DNA from: Taudactylus pleione | Taxonomy: Eukaryota > Chordata > Amphibia > Anura > Myobatrachidae | NCBI GenBank assembly: GCA_031769625.1 | Contig: JAUIMM010000694.1 | Span: 5,044,501-5,108,500 of the forward strand | Direction: 5' to 3' | DNA: 64,000 nt | Shown: in pieces, positions 1-9,754 of the stretch | Position numbering within the stretch: the first letter of the stretch is position 1 | Layout of the letters: the number at the start of each line of letters is the position of its first letter | Notes under the pieces: generated by a model | What the model was told of the DNA's origin: nothing | The model's database searches: none | Seen by the model: the letters and a program-made list of their open reading frames with translations, nothing else | Made by a program: the position numbers and the translations under genes

Positions 1-232
1 TATTTACTGTATAAAAACAGCTCACACACATCGGAGATAGTAGTAAAACGTGGTGACGTCCTTTACCAGTCCTGCTGTTAGATGTCCTGCCGGAGGTGCT
101 CTATCAGTGTAGGGGTGAAGCCGCATTGAGAATCGTGCTGACAGTCATGGAGACGCCGGCGTAGATGGGTGGCTGAGACCATTTTACTACTATCTCTGAT
201 GTATGTGAGCTGTTTTTATATAGTAATTATCT
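1..232. mobile_element. Palindromic MITE, left edge at window start
   Basis: The first ~50 bases (ACAGCTCACACACATCGGAG then ATAGTAGTAAAAC) are matched in inverted orientation at about 181-230 (TTTTACTACTATCTCTGATG then TATGTGAGCTGT). This gives terminal inverted repeats of about 45 bp around a ~130 bp core with no coding capacity. The left end may lie outside the window, so the target duplication cannot be read. Family name not recognised. Confidence 0.65.
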
Positions 233-272
233 GTTTATAAAGTTACTCACACCTGCGCTCGTCTGTGTTTTT

Positions 273-274
<2 letters not shown>

Positions 275-322
<48 letters not shown>

Positions 323-350
323 CACTGTGTGTGTGTGTGCACATATATAT
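275..350. repeat. (TA)n and (TG)n microsatellite
   Basis: A run of about 20 TA dinucleotides (276-316) is followed by a short TG run (about 325-338) and another TA stretch. Simple sequence with no further function visible. Confidence 0.95.
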
Positions 351-911
351 CATACAAACTCGGCACTCACATGCTTTTCAAACTGCAACTCCTTTCAACA
401 TAGGGAATTTTGGTTCCAAAATATTGCAATAATTTGTTAAGCTGGCCACCGCTTCACGGTCATTCCCATCTGGCCAGTCCCTACACTGATTCTCAGATAA
501 ATGATCTTGGTCTGCCACCTTTGGCTCAAGCTTGCATACATTTTAAACATGAAACTGGGTCCTGCCTTAAAGAGACAGGACCACACCCAGGGCTATCAGT
601 TTATAAGCACCTGGAAAAAGAAAAAAAGTTTGTCTTACATTTGAAAAACAGGGGCCCTAGCAAGTGTGACCACAAAATGTAAATAAACGGCAGGCTTAAT
701 CCACGGCACTCAACCATCTGGGGTGTCCTTGGCATGTGACCACACCATCTACATAAAAAATATCATACAAACTCGGCACTCGCATGCTTTTCAAACTGCA
801 ACTCCTTTGAACATAGGGAAGGTTGGCTCCAAAATATTGCAATAATTTGTTTAGCAGATTTTTTGTGTAGATGGTGTGGTCACAATCCACAACACTCAAC
901 CATCTGGGGTG
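351..911. repeat. Direct duplication of an ~87 bp sequence plus a 24 bp satellite motif
   Basis: The segment at 351-438, beginning CATACAAACTCGGCACTC, recurs at 765-851 with only a few substitutions. A second motif, containing CACTCAACCATCTGGGGT, occurs at about 700-723 and again at 887-910. The module appears to be a locally duplicated dispersed repeat that also carries the flanking TA/TG runs. No coding potential is evident; the 90-codon open frame at 410-682 spans repeat and non-repeat sequence and has no recognisable domain. Confidence 0.75.
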
Positions 912-923
912 CCCTTGGTATAA

Positions 924-1508
924 GGGCCTGATTCAGAGCCGCTCGTTCGTTCCGAGCAATGTTTGCACAACTGCGCATGTGTACGGATCGTAATACGCAT
1001 GCGCGAACCAGTCAGTGCGGCCGAAAATCGTTTGTTCGCTAAATAGCGAATGCCTGCTATTTTGAGTGACATGAGGAGGCGTATGTGGGTGGTAACAGGG
1101 GAAGGTGCTTGAAAACGGGGAGTGGAGATCAGAACGCAGGCGTGCTTAAAGGTCAAAACGGGCGTTTTATGGGTGTGTATAATTAATACAGCAGCGTCAT
1201 TGACCACGTCACTTGGTTATTTTATAGTCAGAACTGCTCGCAAGATTGTGGAAGGAAAAACCAACCACAAGAATAGCGAGCAGTTCATACGCTGGTCGAT
1301 GTACTCGATTAATCTAATAAATAGCGGACATGACGTAGGATGCGAGCAGCCAGGGGGCGTAGTTTTCAAAAAAACGACCGCAAGTTTTGTTCGCTCGTTC
1401 AGACCTAGAGGCGTGAACAGACCGCAAAGAGCGAACGGTTCATTTGAATAGCCACCCCTTTTTTCTGAACGAGCGAGCGCAAATAGCGTCCGGCTCTGAA
1501 TCAGGCCC
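924..1508. mobile_element. Harbinger-like MITE, complete with TAA target duplication
   Basis: The element begins GGGCCTGATTCAGAGCCG and ends CGGCTCTGAATCAGGCCC, giving perfect terminal inverted repeats. It is flanked by TAA at 921-923 and TAA at 1509-1511. A 3 bp T(A/T)A target duplication is the hallmark of PIF/Harbinger transposons. The 585 bp interior has no transposase frame. It resembles, in inverted orientation, the elements at 61217-61824 and 62510-62976 (shared interior with the GGGTGGTAACAGGGGAAGGT region). Confidence 0.88.
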
Positions 1509-1529
1509 TAAGCCTGTCGTTTGTGTGTG

Positions 1530-1660
1530 TGTATGTATATATATATATATATAATATATATATAATTTATATCTACAGTATGTCTCTATATATGTATGCA
1601 TAGCTATACAATATATAAATATATATATATATGTTTATAAATAAGTATCTATATATTATA
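1530..1660. repeat. TA-rich simple repeat
   Basis: Imperfect runs of TA with interruptions follow the preceding MITE. Low-complexity DNA. Confidence 0.85.
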
Positions 1661-1689
1661 AATTGAGAGAGAGCATGTTTGATTTTTTG

Positions 1690-1860
1690 ATGTCTGAAAT
1701 GGTTGGGTATGGGATGCCAGCGATCAAAATCCTGACGCCGGCATCCTGATAGGGTTAGGATACTGTACCTACCCCTAAACCTCCCTCCATGATGCCTAGT
1801 GCCTCTTAGGACCTAACCCTCCTCCTAGTGCCTAACCCTAACGCTAATCCCCCCCCATTG
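1690..1860. repeat. Fragment of CCTAACCC-rich dispersed repeat
   Basis: It contains GATGCCAGCGATCAAAATCC, then CTGACGCCGGCATCC, then degenerate CCTAACCCT and GTGCCTAACCC motifs. The combination of CCGGC/GACGCC words with degenerate CCTAACCC motifs matches the larger copy at 57570-58200, so this is probably a fragment of the same family rather than telomeric DNA. Confidence 0.5.
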
Positions 1861-2082
1861 GTTACCACCATACTCAGATGGCATAAACCACTCTTTGATT
1901 TTCAGGTACAGTATGTCTCTGTTAAAGCATTTTATTAATAAACCATAGTTTGTGGGGTTTTTTATTTATTTTTTGTATAGAACATGTGGTGTGTGCTTCA
2001 TATAAGCAAAGAGGGGAGGGAGATTGAGATGGTTGAATGTAGGTGGGTAGCTATGCCCTCCATGATGGTAGCCACACCCCAC

Positions 2083-2456
2083 CAGGCTTGCCTACCCTCC
2101 CGATTTGGTCGGGAGCCTCCCGAATATCGGGTGCCGCTCCCGACCCCCCGGAAAGGCAGGCAAGCCTCCCGGCTGCCGCCTACCCCCCCGAACTACTGCT
2201 AAAAAACCATGCAGCGGGGGGGCCCGATGACGCGATTTGCGCTGAATCGCGTCATCGTGGCTCCGCCCCCTGCTTCACAATGCCTTTTTCCCGGCATTGT
2301 GAAGAGGGGGCGGGGCCATGATGACGCGATCGTGCGGTCACGCCCCTGGCCCTGCCCCCAAAACGGCCTCATAGTCCGGCCACGCCCCCCGCAGAATGCA
2401 GGCATTCAGCTCCCTCCCGGAAGGAGGGAGCTGAATGTCGGCAAGTATGCACCCAA
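2083..2456 (-). mobile_element. GC-rich dispersed repeat (starts GCATACTTGCC on minus strand)
   Basis: Read on the minus strand it opens GCATACTTGCCGACATTCAG, followed by a strong hairpin (plus strand, about 2403-2436, arms ATTCAGCTCCCTCC and GGAGGGAGCTGAAT) and several CG-rich inverted repeats around GATGACGCGAT. The same opening word occurs in plus orientation at 37867. It looks like a non-autonomous element built of palindromes. No coding sequence is supported. Confidence 0.55.
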
Positions 2457-3236
2457 CAGACCACACCCCCACATCAGTAAGCACACCCCTTGCGGCATAA
2501 CACAATAGGCCCTTCATAAATTTCAGCTCCAGGCCAATGAGGACCTTAATCTGGAACTGAGCATGGTGCCTACAATGGCACCCCGCAGCCAGAATCTATG
2601 CAGCAGTGCCACCTGAAGCATCCTTAGGACGCTGCAGACGGTCACACCGCTGCCCTGAGGTGTGCCCGGAAATCCATGGGTGAAGCCAGCCCTTTGTTTG
2701 GCAAACATTTCCAGACCCCAGTGTATTTTCTTAGTGTTCAGCGAGCAGATAAATTACTGTAATTCCAGGAAAATATTAATCTGCTGCTGGAATAATTGTT
2801 CTAAATTCTCAAGTATTTGTCCGTCCCTGTAAACTCCCACTGACATCTTCTTGTAGTTATAATAAGCTCCACAATAATTACTTTCAGCATTCATGATAAA
2901 AACCTCTGATCATTTATACTGATTACCCTGAATAAAGGATTATGGTCAGATCGCTGAGTATTCCACTTAACTGAGGCTTTGGGGCAGCTCCATCCAGCCT
3001 GTATCTGTATAATACCTAGAAACCTCAGACAGCTAATAGTGTACGGTTATATCAAAGGCAATTTTCATTCACTACCCCCAAAATAAAGACAGATATTCCT
3101 ACTTTACAAATCACCTGTATACAATGTATTTCATTGCAATATGCTCAATTCAATTGATACATTGTAGGACATGGACATATTTTGTAATAGATACATTCTG
3201 TTAATTAACTATTTTATATCAATGTCATTGTGCTTA
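2457..3236. other. Unassigned sequence
   Basis: No repeat pairing, transposon end or convincing open frame was seen in this stretch of ordinary base composition. Confidence 0.5.
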
Positions 3237-3785
3237 GGGGGTCATTCAGACCCGTTCGTGAGCAAAGGACGCTTGCAAACGGGTTGATGTTCCCCCACTG
3301 CGCATGCGCACGATGGAGGGAGGTCCGTCGCGCGCATGCGCGAGACCCGGACTGCGATAGCCAAGCTGTCGCTCCGGGTCTCGCACCAAAGGGGGCGTGC
3401 TGTCGATGTTGATTGACAGCACGCCCCCTTTGGTGGGCGTGCTGGGGGCGTGCCTGCCAGACGGAGGCGTTCCCATGGGAACGCCTACCGTCTGGAGCCG
3501 GCCCCACTGACATCACTAGTGATGTCAGTGGGAGTGATTTTGGCTCTGATAGAACCAAAATCACTCCTGGGCTTGCGGCAGCGAGACCCTACCGCAGGGT
3601 CTCCGTCGCAAGCCGATGGTCGCGATGTTGAAGACCATCGCGACCATCATCATGGACGCTTGCATATGCTGTGGGTGGTCACCCACAGCTATGCGAGTGT
3701 CCAAGAGGACCCTCCATTTTCAGGGAAGAGGGCCCTGATTCAGAGCGAGCGCTCTGGTCAGAGCGTTCAGCTCTGAATCAGGCCC
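3237..3785. mobile_element. Hairpin-chain Harbinger-like MITE, copy A
   Basis: Flanked by TTA at 3234-3236 and 3786-3788; ends are GGGGGTCATTCAGACCC and CTGAATCAGGCCC. The interior is a string of about nine successive inverted repeats. Clear ones are 3341-3383 (CGAGACCCGGA arms), 3385-3434 (20 bp perfect arms), 3457-3495, 3503-3532 (perfect 30 bp palindrome), 3531-3567 (GGAGTGATTTTGG arms), 3571-3613, 3615-3648 (GATGGTCGCGATG arms) and one around TGTGGGTGGTCACCCACA. A second internal end, GGGCCCTGATTCAGAGCG near 3731, suggests a small nested copy at the right edge. Homologous copies lie at 6009-6474 and 63299-63847 in opposite orientation. Confidence 0.85.
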
Positions 3786-3883
3786 TTAGATCCGTAGTTT
3801 AGTCTGCCCACTACTAGCCAATCAGAGCAGATTTCTCAAGCTCTGACCAATCAGAGTGAATGTGCACATATTGTACACACTGA

Positions 3884-4087
3884 GGGCCTCATGTATCAAC
3901 AAGCTTTATTATACGCAACAAGTGATAAAACTCGTTGCATATGATAAATCGTGCTCCAGCCAATCAGCTCCCAACTGTCATTTTTCAAACAGATGACAGT
4001 TAGTAGCTGATTGGCTGGAGCACCGTTATCATACACAACATGTCTCATTACTTGTTGCGTATGATAGCTTATTGATAGATGAGGCCC
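3884..4087. mobile_element. Palindromic MITE with GGGCCTCAT ends
   Basis: The left end GGGCCTCATGTATCAACAAG matches the right end TGATAGATGAGGCCC in inverted orientation. Inner arms CCAGCCAATCAGCTCCCAAC and AGCTGATTGGCTGG also pair, so the element is almost one long hairpin. Flanks are TGA and TAA, an imperfect 3 bp duplication. The inner core (AATCAGCTCC, ACTGTCATTTTTCAAA) is shared with the elements at 5005 and 6490. Confidence 0.8.
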
Positions 4088-5004
4088 TAATTGTACTAAC
4101 GTTTCTCAGCTTGTAATACTGCATCGCAATTTATTCTTCCTGGGTCCAAGCTACCATTTATGGAGCGTCACTTATGTCATGCTTGTTGCTGCTATTAAAA
4201 ATTATTAAAAACTAGTAATAATATTTCTTTTTTTTTTTTAAACCCTGTGGGGTCCTAATTGAAATAGAGTATTTTGTTCATGGTGTTTATTTATTATTAT
4301 GGCACAACAGGTCTCATTTGTCCCTGCATGTCATTGTATGCTGGTGCTTGTAGTTCACCTGTCTTTCTTCTTGTGTAACCACCAGTTTGCTTTATCTCTT
4401 CTTTCTATTTTTATTCTCCATTAGACAACTACATGGCCCTTTAAAATCCTTTGCGTCACACTTGACCACAAGGATCTGGCCGAGACCAAAAGCTTCATCC
4501 CAGCACCTTATCCTGCCAATACTCTCACGCTCCAGATTGTCAGACATTACTCTGTAAAGCTCGTTTTATATTGACATTAGCAGGATAAACCTGGCACATC
4601 TCACAGCTAGTTAAAGCAATCTAGAGAGGACAATTGTGAACATAGTGAGAATGAAAGTAAATGTCAATAACTAACAGTTTGGAAGGAGATGTTTGGATGG
4701 CGGTGTCGGCAGAAAATTACGGAGCGGCTCAGCGGTAACATTATATTTGACACAGGAGAAAAAAAAAGGAAAAGAAATACAGATAATGAGTAACATTTAG
4801 TGTTAGCATAAAAAATAAATACAGGGAAAAAACAAACACATTTACAAACACATAAAGCATCACTGGCCTATCCAACATAGCAATATCGGGAAAGACCCTG
4901 TAAAAAAGGAGACTACCAAAATGCCACAACCGTATGACATCACAGTGCTCAAAATATAACTACAAATTTCTCTGGTCCCACTCCCCGGCAGTATAAGGAA
5001 TACG
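4088..5004. other. Unassigned, mostly unique sequence
   Basis: A T-rich run is present near 4225. Otherwise the region has balanced composition and no recognised repeat structure. Short minus-strand open frames at 4741-5060 are hydrophobic but low complexity and have no recognisable domain. The absence of repeats around 4400-4740 makes it a candidate unique segment. Confidence 0.45.
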
Positions 5005-5166
5005 GGGCGAGATGTACTAAGCTCTGGAAAGTTATAAAGTAGAGAGTGATAAACTACCAACCAATCAGCTGCTAACTGTCATGCTACAGGCTGTGTTTGA
5101 AAAATGACAGCTAGGAGCTGACTGGTTGGTAGTTTATCACTTTCCAGAGCTTATTACATCTGCTCC
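5005..5166. mobile_element. Palindromic MITE with TGTACTAAGC-type ends
   Basis: Left arm GATGTACTAAGCTCTGGAAA pairs with right arm TTTCCAGAGCTTATTACATC. Inner arms ACCAACCAATCAGC and CTGACTGGTTGGT also pair. About 160 bp, no coding capacity. The core matches the elements at 3884-4087 and 6490-6632, so the three are one superfamily with divergent termini. Confidence 0.8.
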
Positions 5167-6008
5167 ACAGGGATTTTTCCGCTGTCGGAGTACGCAGACC
5201 CGCTCGGCGGCTGTCCTGGACCCAAGTAAAGCACCTTATTCACAAAACAGCTGACAAGAAAACCACTATAACCCTATATACTAATACCGACAAGAGAATA
5301 GATGCAAAAAGTGCAGTAAAGAATATGAATCAAAGAAAAAAATAAGAGGTGAAAATTATTATGTAGCGAAAACAGACAATGAACCATTGAATTGTTTGCA
5401 TGCGGACCAGCTGTGACTCCATCTCATTCTTACACGGTATCTGCTACTTGGCCTCATACCTTTATTTAAGTTTCATACATTGGTGACAGTGATCTAGAAC
5501 TAGTACAGATAACGGCAGAGCATTGCTGTAGAGACCCCTCCTATGCAGGACATGTTCATGTTACAGCAGTGCACTCTCGGGTGATCCCAATGGTTCACAC
5601 TCTGTGGTTCTGCCTCGGTTGTAGCTTCACTCGTTTTGCTCTAAGCTGCAAAAATACATTTATATTTTGAATTGACCCCTGTGCTGCGCTGCCAGAGGCC
5701 CTGTATTACCAAGTTTAATCAAATATTTGTCTCTTTAAATAGTTCTATTCTTCAATACTGGCCAATTACTCTTTTTCTGCATACTGAATGCAATTCTCCT
5801 TATCTGGTCTTATTCTCTGTGCTTTACATGGAAATATTTAATGAAAAAGATAATTTTTTAATACTAAATAATAATAACAACTTATTTTGGCATGAAACTA
5901 TATATAAACAAAAAGGAAATGGTACAAAAAAGGTCCATACAAAAAATTGCAAAATAATAGAGCCCCATGTAGTTTTACTTTTTCAAAAAGAAACAACATG
6001 GAGATTTA
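5167..6008. other. Unassigned sequence
   Basis: No transposon ends or tandem repeats were recognised. The longest plus-strand frame (5672-6043, 123 codons) runs into the adjacent MITE at its end and shows no domain, so it is not called as a gene. Confidence 0.45.
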
Positions 6009-6474
6009 GGCCCTCATTCAGGGGCCTCCTGGTCTCTAGCTAAGCTGTGGGTTACCACAGCGACCGACCAGGTTGATGGTCGCGATGGTCAAGACCATCG
6101 GGGCTTGCGACGAGACCCTAAGGTTGGGTCTCGGCAGCCTCAAGCCCCAGGGAGCTTCCTGCTCTGATCGAGCAGGAAGCTCCCCACTAACATCACTGCT
6201 GATGTCAGTGCGGCCGCCCACAAAACGGCAGGCGTTCCTTATGGAACGCCTCCGTTTGTGAAACCACCACCCCCCCCCCCGCCCCATCTACAAAACGGGC
6301 CGTGCTGTTGATCAACATCGACAGCCGGCCCTTTTGTAGTGAGCTCCGGAGCGAGAGTTTCTCTCTTGCTCTGGGGCTTGCGCACGCGCAGTGCGGTCAT
6401 TGCACATGCGCAGGGCCTTAACATTGACCCGGTTGCGAGCGCTCAGTGCTTGCGACCGGGTCTGAATGAGGACC
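6009..6474. mobile_element. Hairpin-chain Harbinger-like MITE, copy B
   Basis: Flanked by TTA (6006-6008 and 6475-6477), with ends GGCCCTCATTCAG and CTGAATGAGGACC. The order of hairpins is reversed relative to the copy at 3237. Visible hairpins are GCTGTGG/CCACAGC; GGGGCTTG with inner CGAGACCC; GGGAGCTTCCTGCTC/GAGCAGGAAGCTCCC; CACTAACATCA/TGATGTCAGTG; CAAAACGG...CCGTTTG enclosing AGGCGTTCC/GGAACGCCT; CTACAAAA...TTTTGTAG; and GACCCGGTTGCGAGC/GCTTGCGACCGGGTC. A C11 run lies at 6270-6280. Confidence 0.85.
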
Positions 6475-6489
6475 TTAATATCTATGGGG

Positions 6490-6632
6490 GTCTTGGAGAG
6501 AGATAAAGTAGATAGAGATAAAGTACCAACTAATCAGCTCCTAACTGTCATTTTTCAAATACAGCCTGTAAAAAGACAGTTAGGAGCTGATTGGTGGTAC
6601 TTAACCTCCATCCATTTTATACGTCTCCAAGG
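6490..6632. mobile_element. Palindromic MITE fragment
   Basis: Arms TCTTGGAGA and TCTCCAAG, plus inner AATCAGCTCCTAACTGTC against GACAGTTAGGAGCTGATT, form one hairpin. It shares its core with the elements at 3884 and 5005. Exact ends are uncertain. Confidence 0.65.
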
Positions 6633-6636
6633 CTAA

Positions 6637-9557
6637 GGGCCCAATTCAGCAAGATTTGCAACTGCGATTACGCATGCAATTGACCAATTGTTGCGTTCTG
6701 TGCATGCATGGCAGTGCGCAAACACTCCACTACGATCTGGACTGCGATTGCAGTCACTACGCAGACCCAATGCAGAGTGATTGACAGGTAGTACCAGTTG
6801 GTGGTGGTGATGGGGGGTGGTCGGCGAAACGCAGGCTTGCCAGAACATTTGAACGCCATTGCAGGGGCGTGCATAAATTAGGCACTACAATGCCATATAC
6901 AGCTTGTGTAGTCACTGTGTGTGATGAGATTAGTAATTCCTGAGAAAGGTCAGAGTCTGTGTAAGTGTGTGTGAGGATGTGATGGTACTCCATGTTACTG
7001 ATGGTATCTCAGTCTTGTGTAATCAGTGTGTGTGATGAGGTTAGTAATTCCTGAGTAAGGTCACAGCCTGTATAACTGTGTGTGTGAGGCTGTGATGGTA
7101 CTCTATGTTACTGATGGTCTCTCAGTCTTGTGTAATCACTGTGTGTGATGAGGTTAGTAATTCCTGAGTAAGGTCAGAGCCTATGTAAGTGTGTGATGCT
7201 GTGATGGTACTCCATGTTACTGATGGTCTCTCAGTCTTGTGTAATCACTGTGTGTGATGAGGTTAGTATTTCCTGAGTAAGGTCAGAGCCTGTGTAAGTG
7301 TGTGTGAGGCTGTGATGGTACTCCATGTTACTGATGGTCTCTCAGTCTTGTGTAATCACTACGTGTGATGAGGTTAGTAATTCCTGAGTAAGGTCAGAGC
7401 CTGTGTAAGTGTGTGTGAGGCTGCGATGGTACTCCATGTTACTGATGGTCTCTCAGTCTTGTGTAATCACTGTGTGTGATGAGGTTAGTAATTCCTGAGT
7501 AAGGTCAGAGCCTGTGTAAGTGTGTGTGAGGCTGTGATGGTACTCTATGTTACTGATGGTCTCTCAGTCTTGTGTAATCACTGTGTGTGATGAGGTTAGT
7601 AATTCCTGAGTAAGGTCAGAGCCTATGTAAGTGTGTGATGCTGTGATGGTACTCCATGTTACTGATGGTCTCTCAGTCTTGTGTAATCACTGTGTGTGAT
7701 GAGGTTAGTATTTCCTGAGTAAGGTCAGAGCCTGTGTAAGTGTGTGTGAGGCTGTGATGGTACTCTATGTTACTGATGGTCTCTCAGTCTTGTGTAATCA
7801 CTGTGTGTGATGAGGTTAGTAATTCCTGAGTAAGGTCAGAGCCTGTGTAAGTGTGTGTGAGGCTGCGATGGTACTCCATGTTACTGATGGTTTCTCAGTC
7901 TTGTGTAATCACTGCGTGTGATGAGGTTAGTAATTCCTGAGTAAGGTCAGAGCCTGTGTAAGTGTGTGTGAGGCTGTGATGGTACTCCATATTACTGATG
8001 GTCTCTCAGTCTTGTGTAATCACTGTGTGTGATGAGGTTAGTAATTCCTGAGTAAGGTCAGAGCCTATGTAAGTGTGTGATGCTGTGATGGTACTCCATG
8101 TTACTGATGGTATCTCAGTCTTGTGTAATCACTGTGTGTGATGAGGTTAGTAATTCCTGAGTAAGGTCAGAGCCTATGTAAGTGTGTGATGCTGTGATGG
8201 TACTCCATGTTACTGATGGTATCTCAGTCTTGTGTAATCACTGCGTGTTATGAGGTTAGTAATTCCTGAGTAAGGTCAGAGCTGTGTAAGTGTGTGTGAG
8301 GCTGTGATGGTACTCCATGTTACTGATGGTATCTCAGTCTTGTGTAATCACTGCGTGTGATGAGGTTAGTAATTCCTGAGTAAGGTCAGAGCCTGTGTGT
8401 GTGTGAGGCTGTGATGGTACTCCATGTTACTGATGGTTTCTCAGTCTTGTGTAATCACTGTGTGTGATGAGGTAATTCCTGAGTAAGGTCAGAGCCTGTG
8501 TAAGAGTGTGTGAGGCTGTGATGGTACTCCATGTTACTGATGGTCTCTCAGTCTTGTGTAATCACTGTGTGTGATGAGGTTAGTAATTCCTGAGTAAGGT
8601 CAGAGCCTGTGTAAGTGTGTGTGAGGCTGTGATGGTACTCCATGTTACTGATGGTTTCTCAGCCTTGTGTAATCACTGTGTGTGATGAGGTTAGTAATTC
8701 CTGAGTAAGGTCAGAGCCTGTGTAAGTGTGTGTGAGGATGTGATGGTACTCCATGTTACTGATGGTTTCTCAGTCTTGTGTAATCACTGTGTGTGATGAG
8801 GTTAGTAATTCCTGAGTAAGGTCAGAGCCTGTGTAAGTGTGTGTGAGGCTGTGATGGTACTCCATGTTACTGATGGTATCTCAGTCTTGTGTAATCACTG
8901 CGTGTGATGAGGTTAGTAATTCCTGAGTAAGGTCAGAGCCTGTGTAAGTGTGTGTGAGGCTGTGATGGTACTCCATGTTACTGATGGTTTCTCAGTCTTG
9001 TGTAATCACTGTGTGTGATGAGGTAATTCCTGAGTAAGGTCAGAGCCTGTGTAAGAGTGTGTGAGGCTGTGATGGTACTCCATGTTACTAATGGTTTCTC
9101 AGTCTTGTGTAATCACTGTGTGTGATGAGGTTAGTAATTCCTGAGTAAGGTCAGAGCCTGTGTAAGTGTGTGTGATGCTGTGATGGTACTCCATGTTACT
9201 GATGGTTTCTCAGTCTTGTGTAATCACTGTGTGTGATGAGGTTAGTAATTCCTGAGTAAGGTCAGAGCCTGTGTAAGTGTGTGTGAGAATGTGATGGTAC
9301 TCCATGTTACTGATGGTGTCTCAGTCTTGTGTAATCACTGTGTGTGATGAGGTTAGTAATTCCCGAGTAAGGTCAGAGCTTGTGCAAGTGTGCGTGAGGC
9401 TGCAATGGTGCTCGGTTGTGCCGATGGTTTCGCAGTCTTGCTAAGTATTATGGATGAGTGTAAGTATAGTGGGCGTCCTTATGTTGTGCTGTGACGGCAT
9501 AGCGATCGCAATGGATTAGCATATTATCACAATGAAACTGCGTGCGTAATTGCTATC
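6637..9557. mobile_element. Harbinger-like MITE expanded by internal tandem amplification
   Basis: A TAA (6634-6636) precedes the terminus GGGCCCAATTCAGCA. The left ~270 bp (to about 6908) and the right ~120 bp (about 9438-9557) align along their length with the single-copy element at 31775-32302, for example GAACGCCATTGCAG versus GAACGCCGTTGCAG and GGGCGTCCTTATGTT in both. Between them, where the 31775 copy has one ~107 bp segment, this copy has about 23 tandem copies. The right terminal repeat seen at 32281-32302 is absent, so the right end is truncated or replaced. Confidence 0.82.
6909..9437. repeat. ~107 bp minisatellite, about 23-24 copies
   Basis: Each unit carries CAGTCTTGTGTAATCACTG, GATGAGGTTAGTAATTCCTG, AGTAAGGTCAGAGCC and GTGATGGTACTCCATG. 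Variant units lack 4-8 bp in the TGTAAGTGTGTG segment. Groups of variants recur (for example the short GTGTGATGCTGTG form at about 7190, 7630, 8080 and 8190), indicating multi-unit duplication. The final unit (about 9370-9437: CTTGTGCAAGTGTGCGTGAG, GATGGTTTCGCAGTCTTG) is closer to the ancestral MITE than to the internal units. Confidence 0.92.
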
Positions 9558-9754
9558 CAACTGTGCTTTCTTATCTGCAGTAATAAAAAATGGGGTATCT
9601 CCACAGCTTAGGGCTGTGCCCCCTGCATATAATCATGATATAATATTAATGTACTCAAACTATGTTTAGTACAAAAAGCAAATCATACAATCAAAGTGAA
9701 GTAGTGATGTACCAAATGAGAAGGCAGTAATTCAGCAGCCTGTGTAAGATATAA

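Noticed and set aside
2043..2508. Overlapping frames on both strands over the GC-rich segment
   Set aside because: They follow from GC-rich palindromic repeat sequence; none has a recognisable domain.
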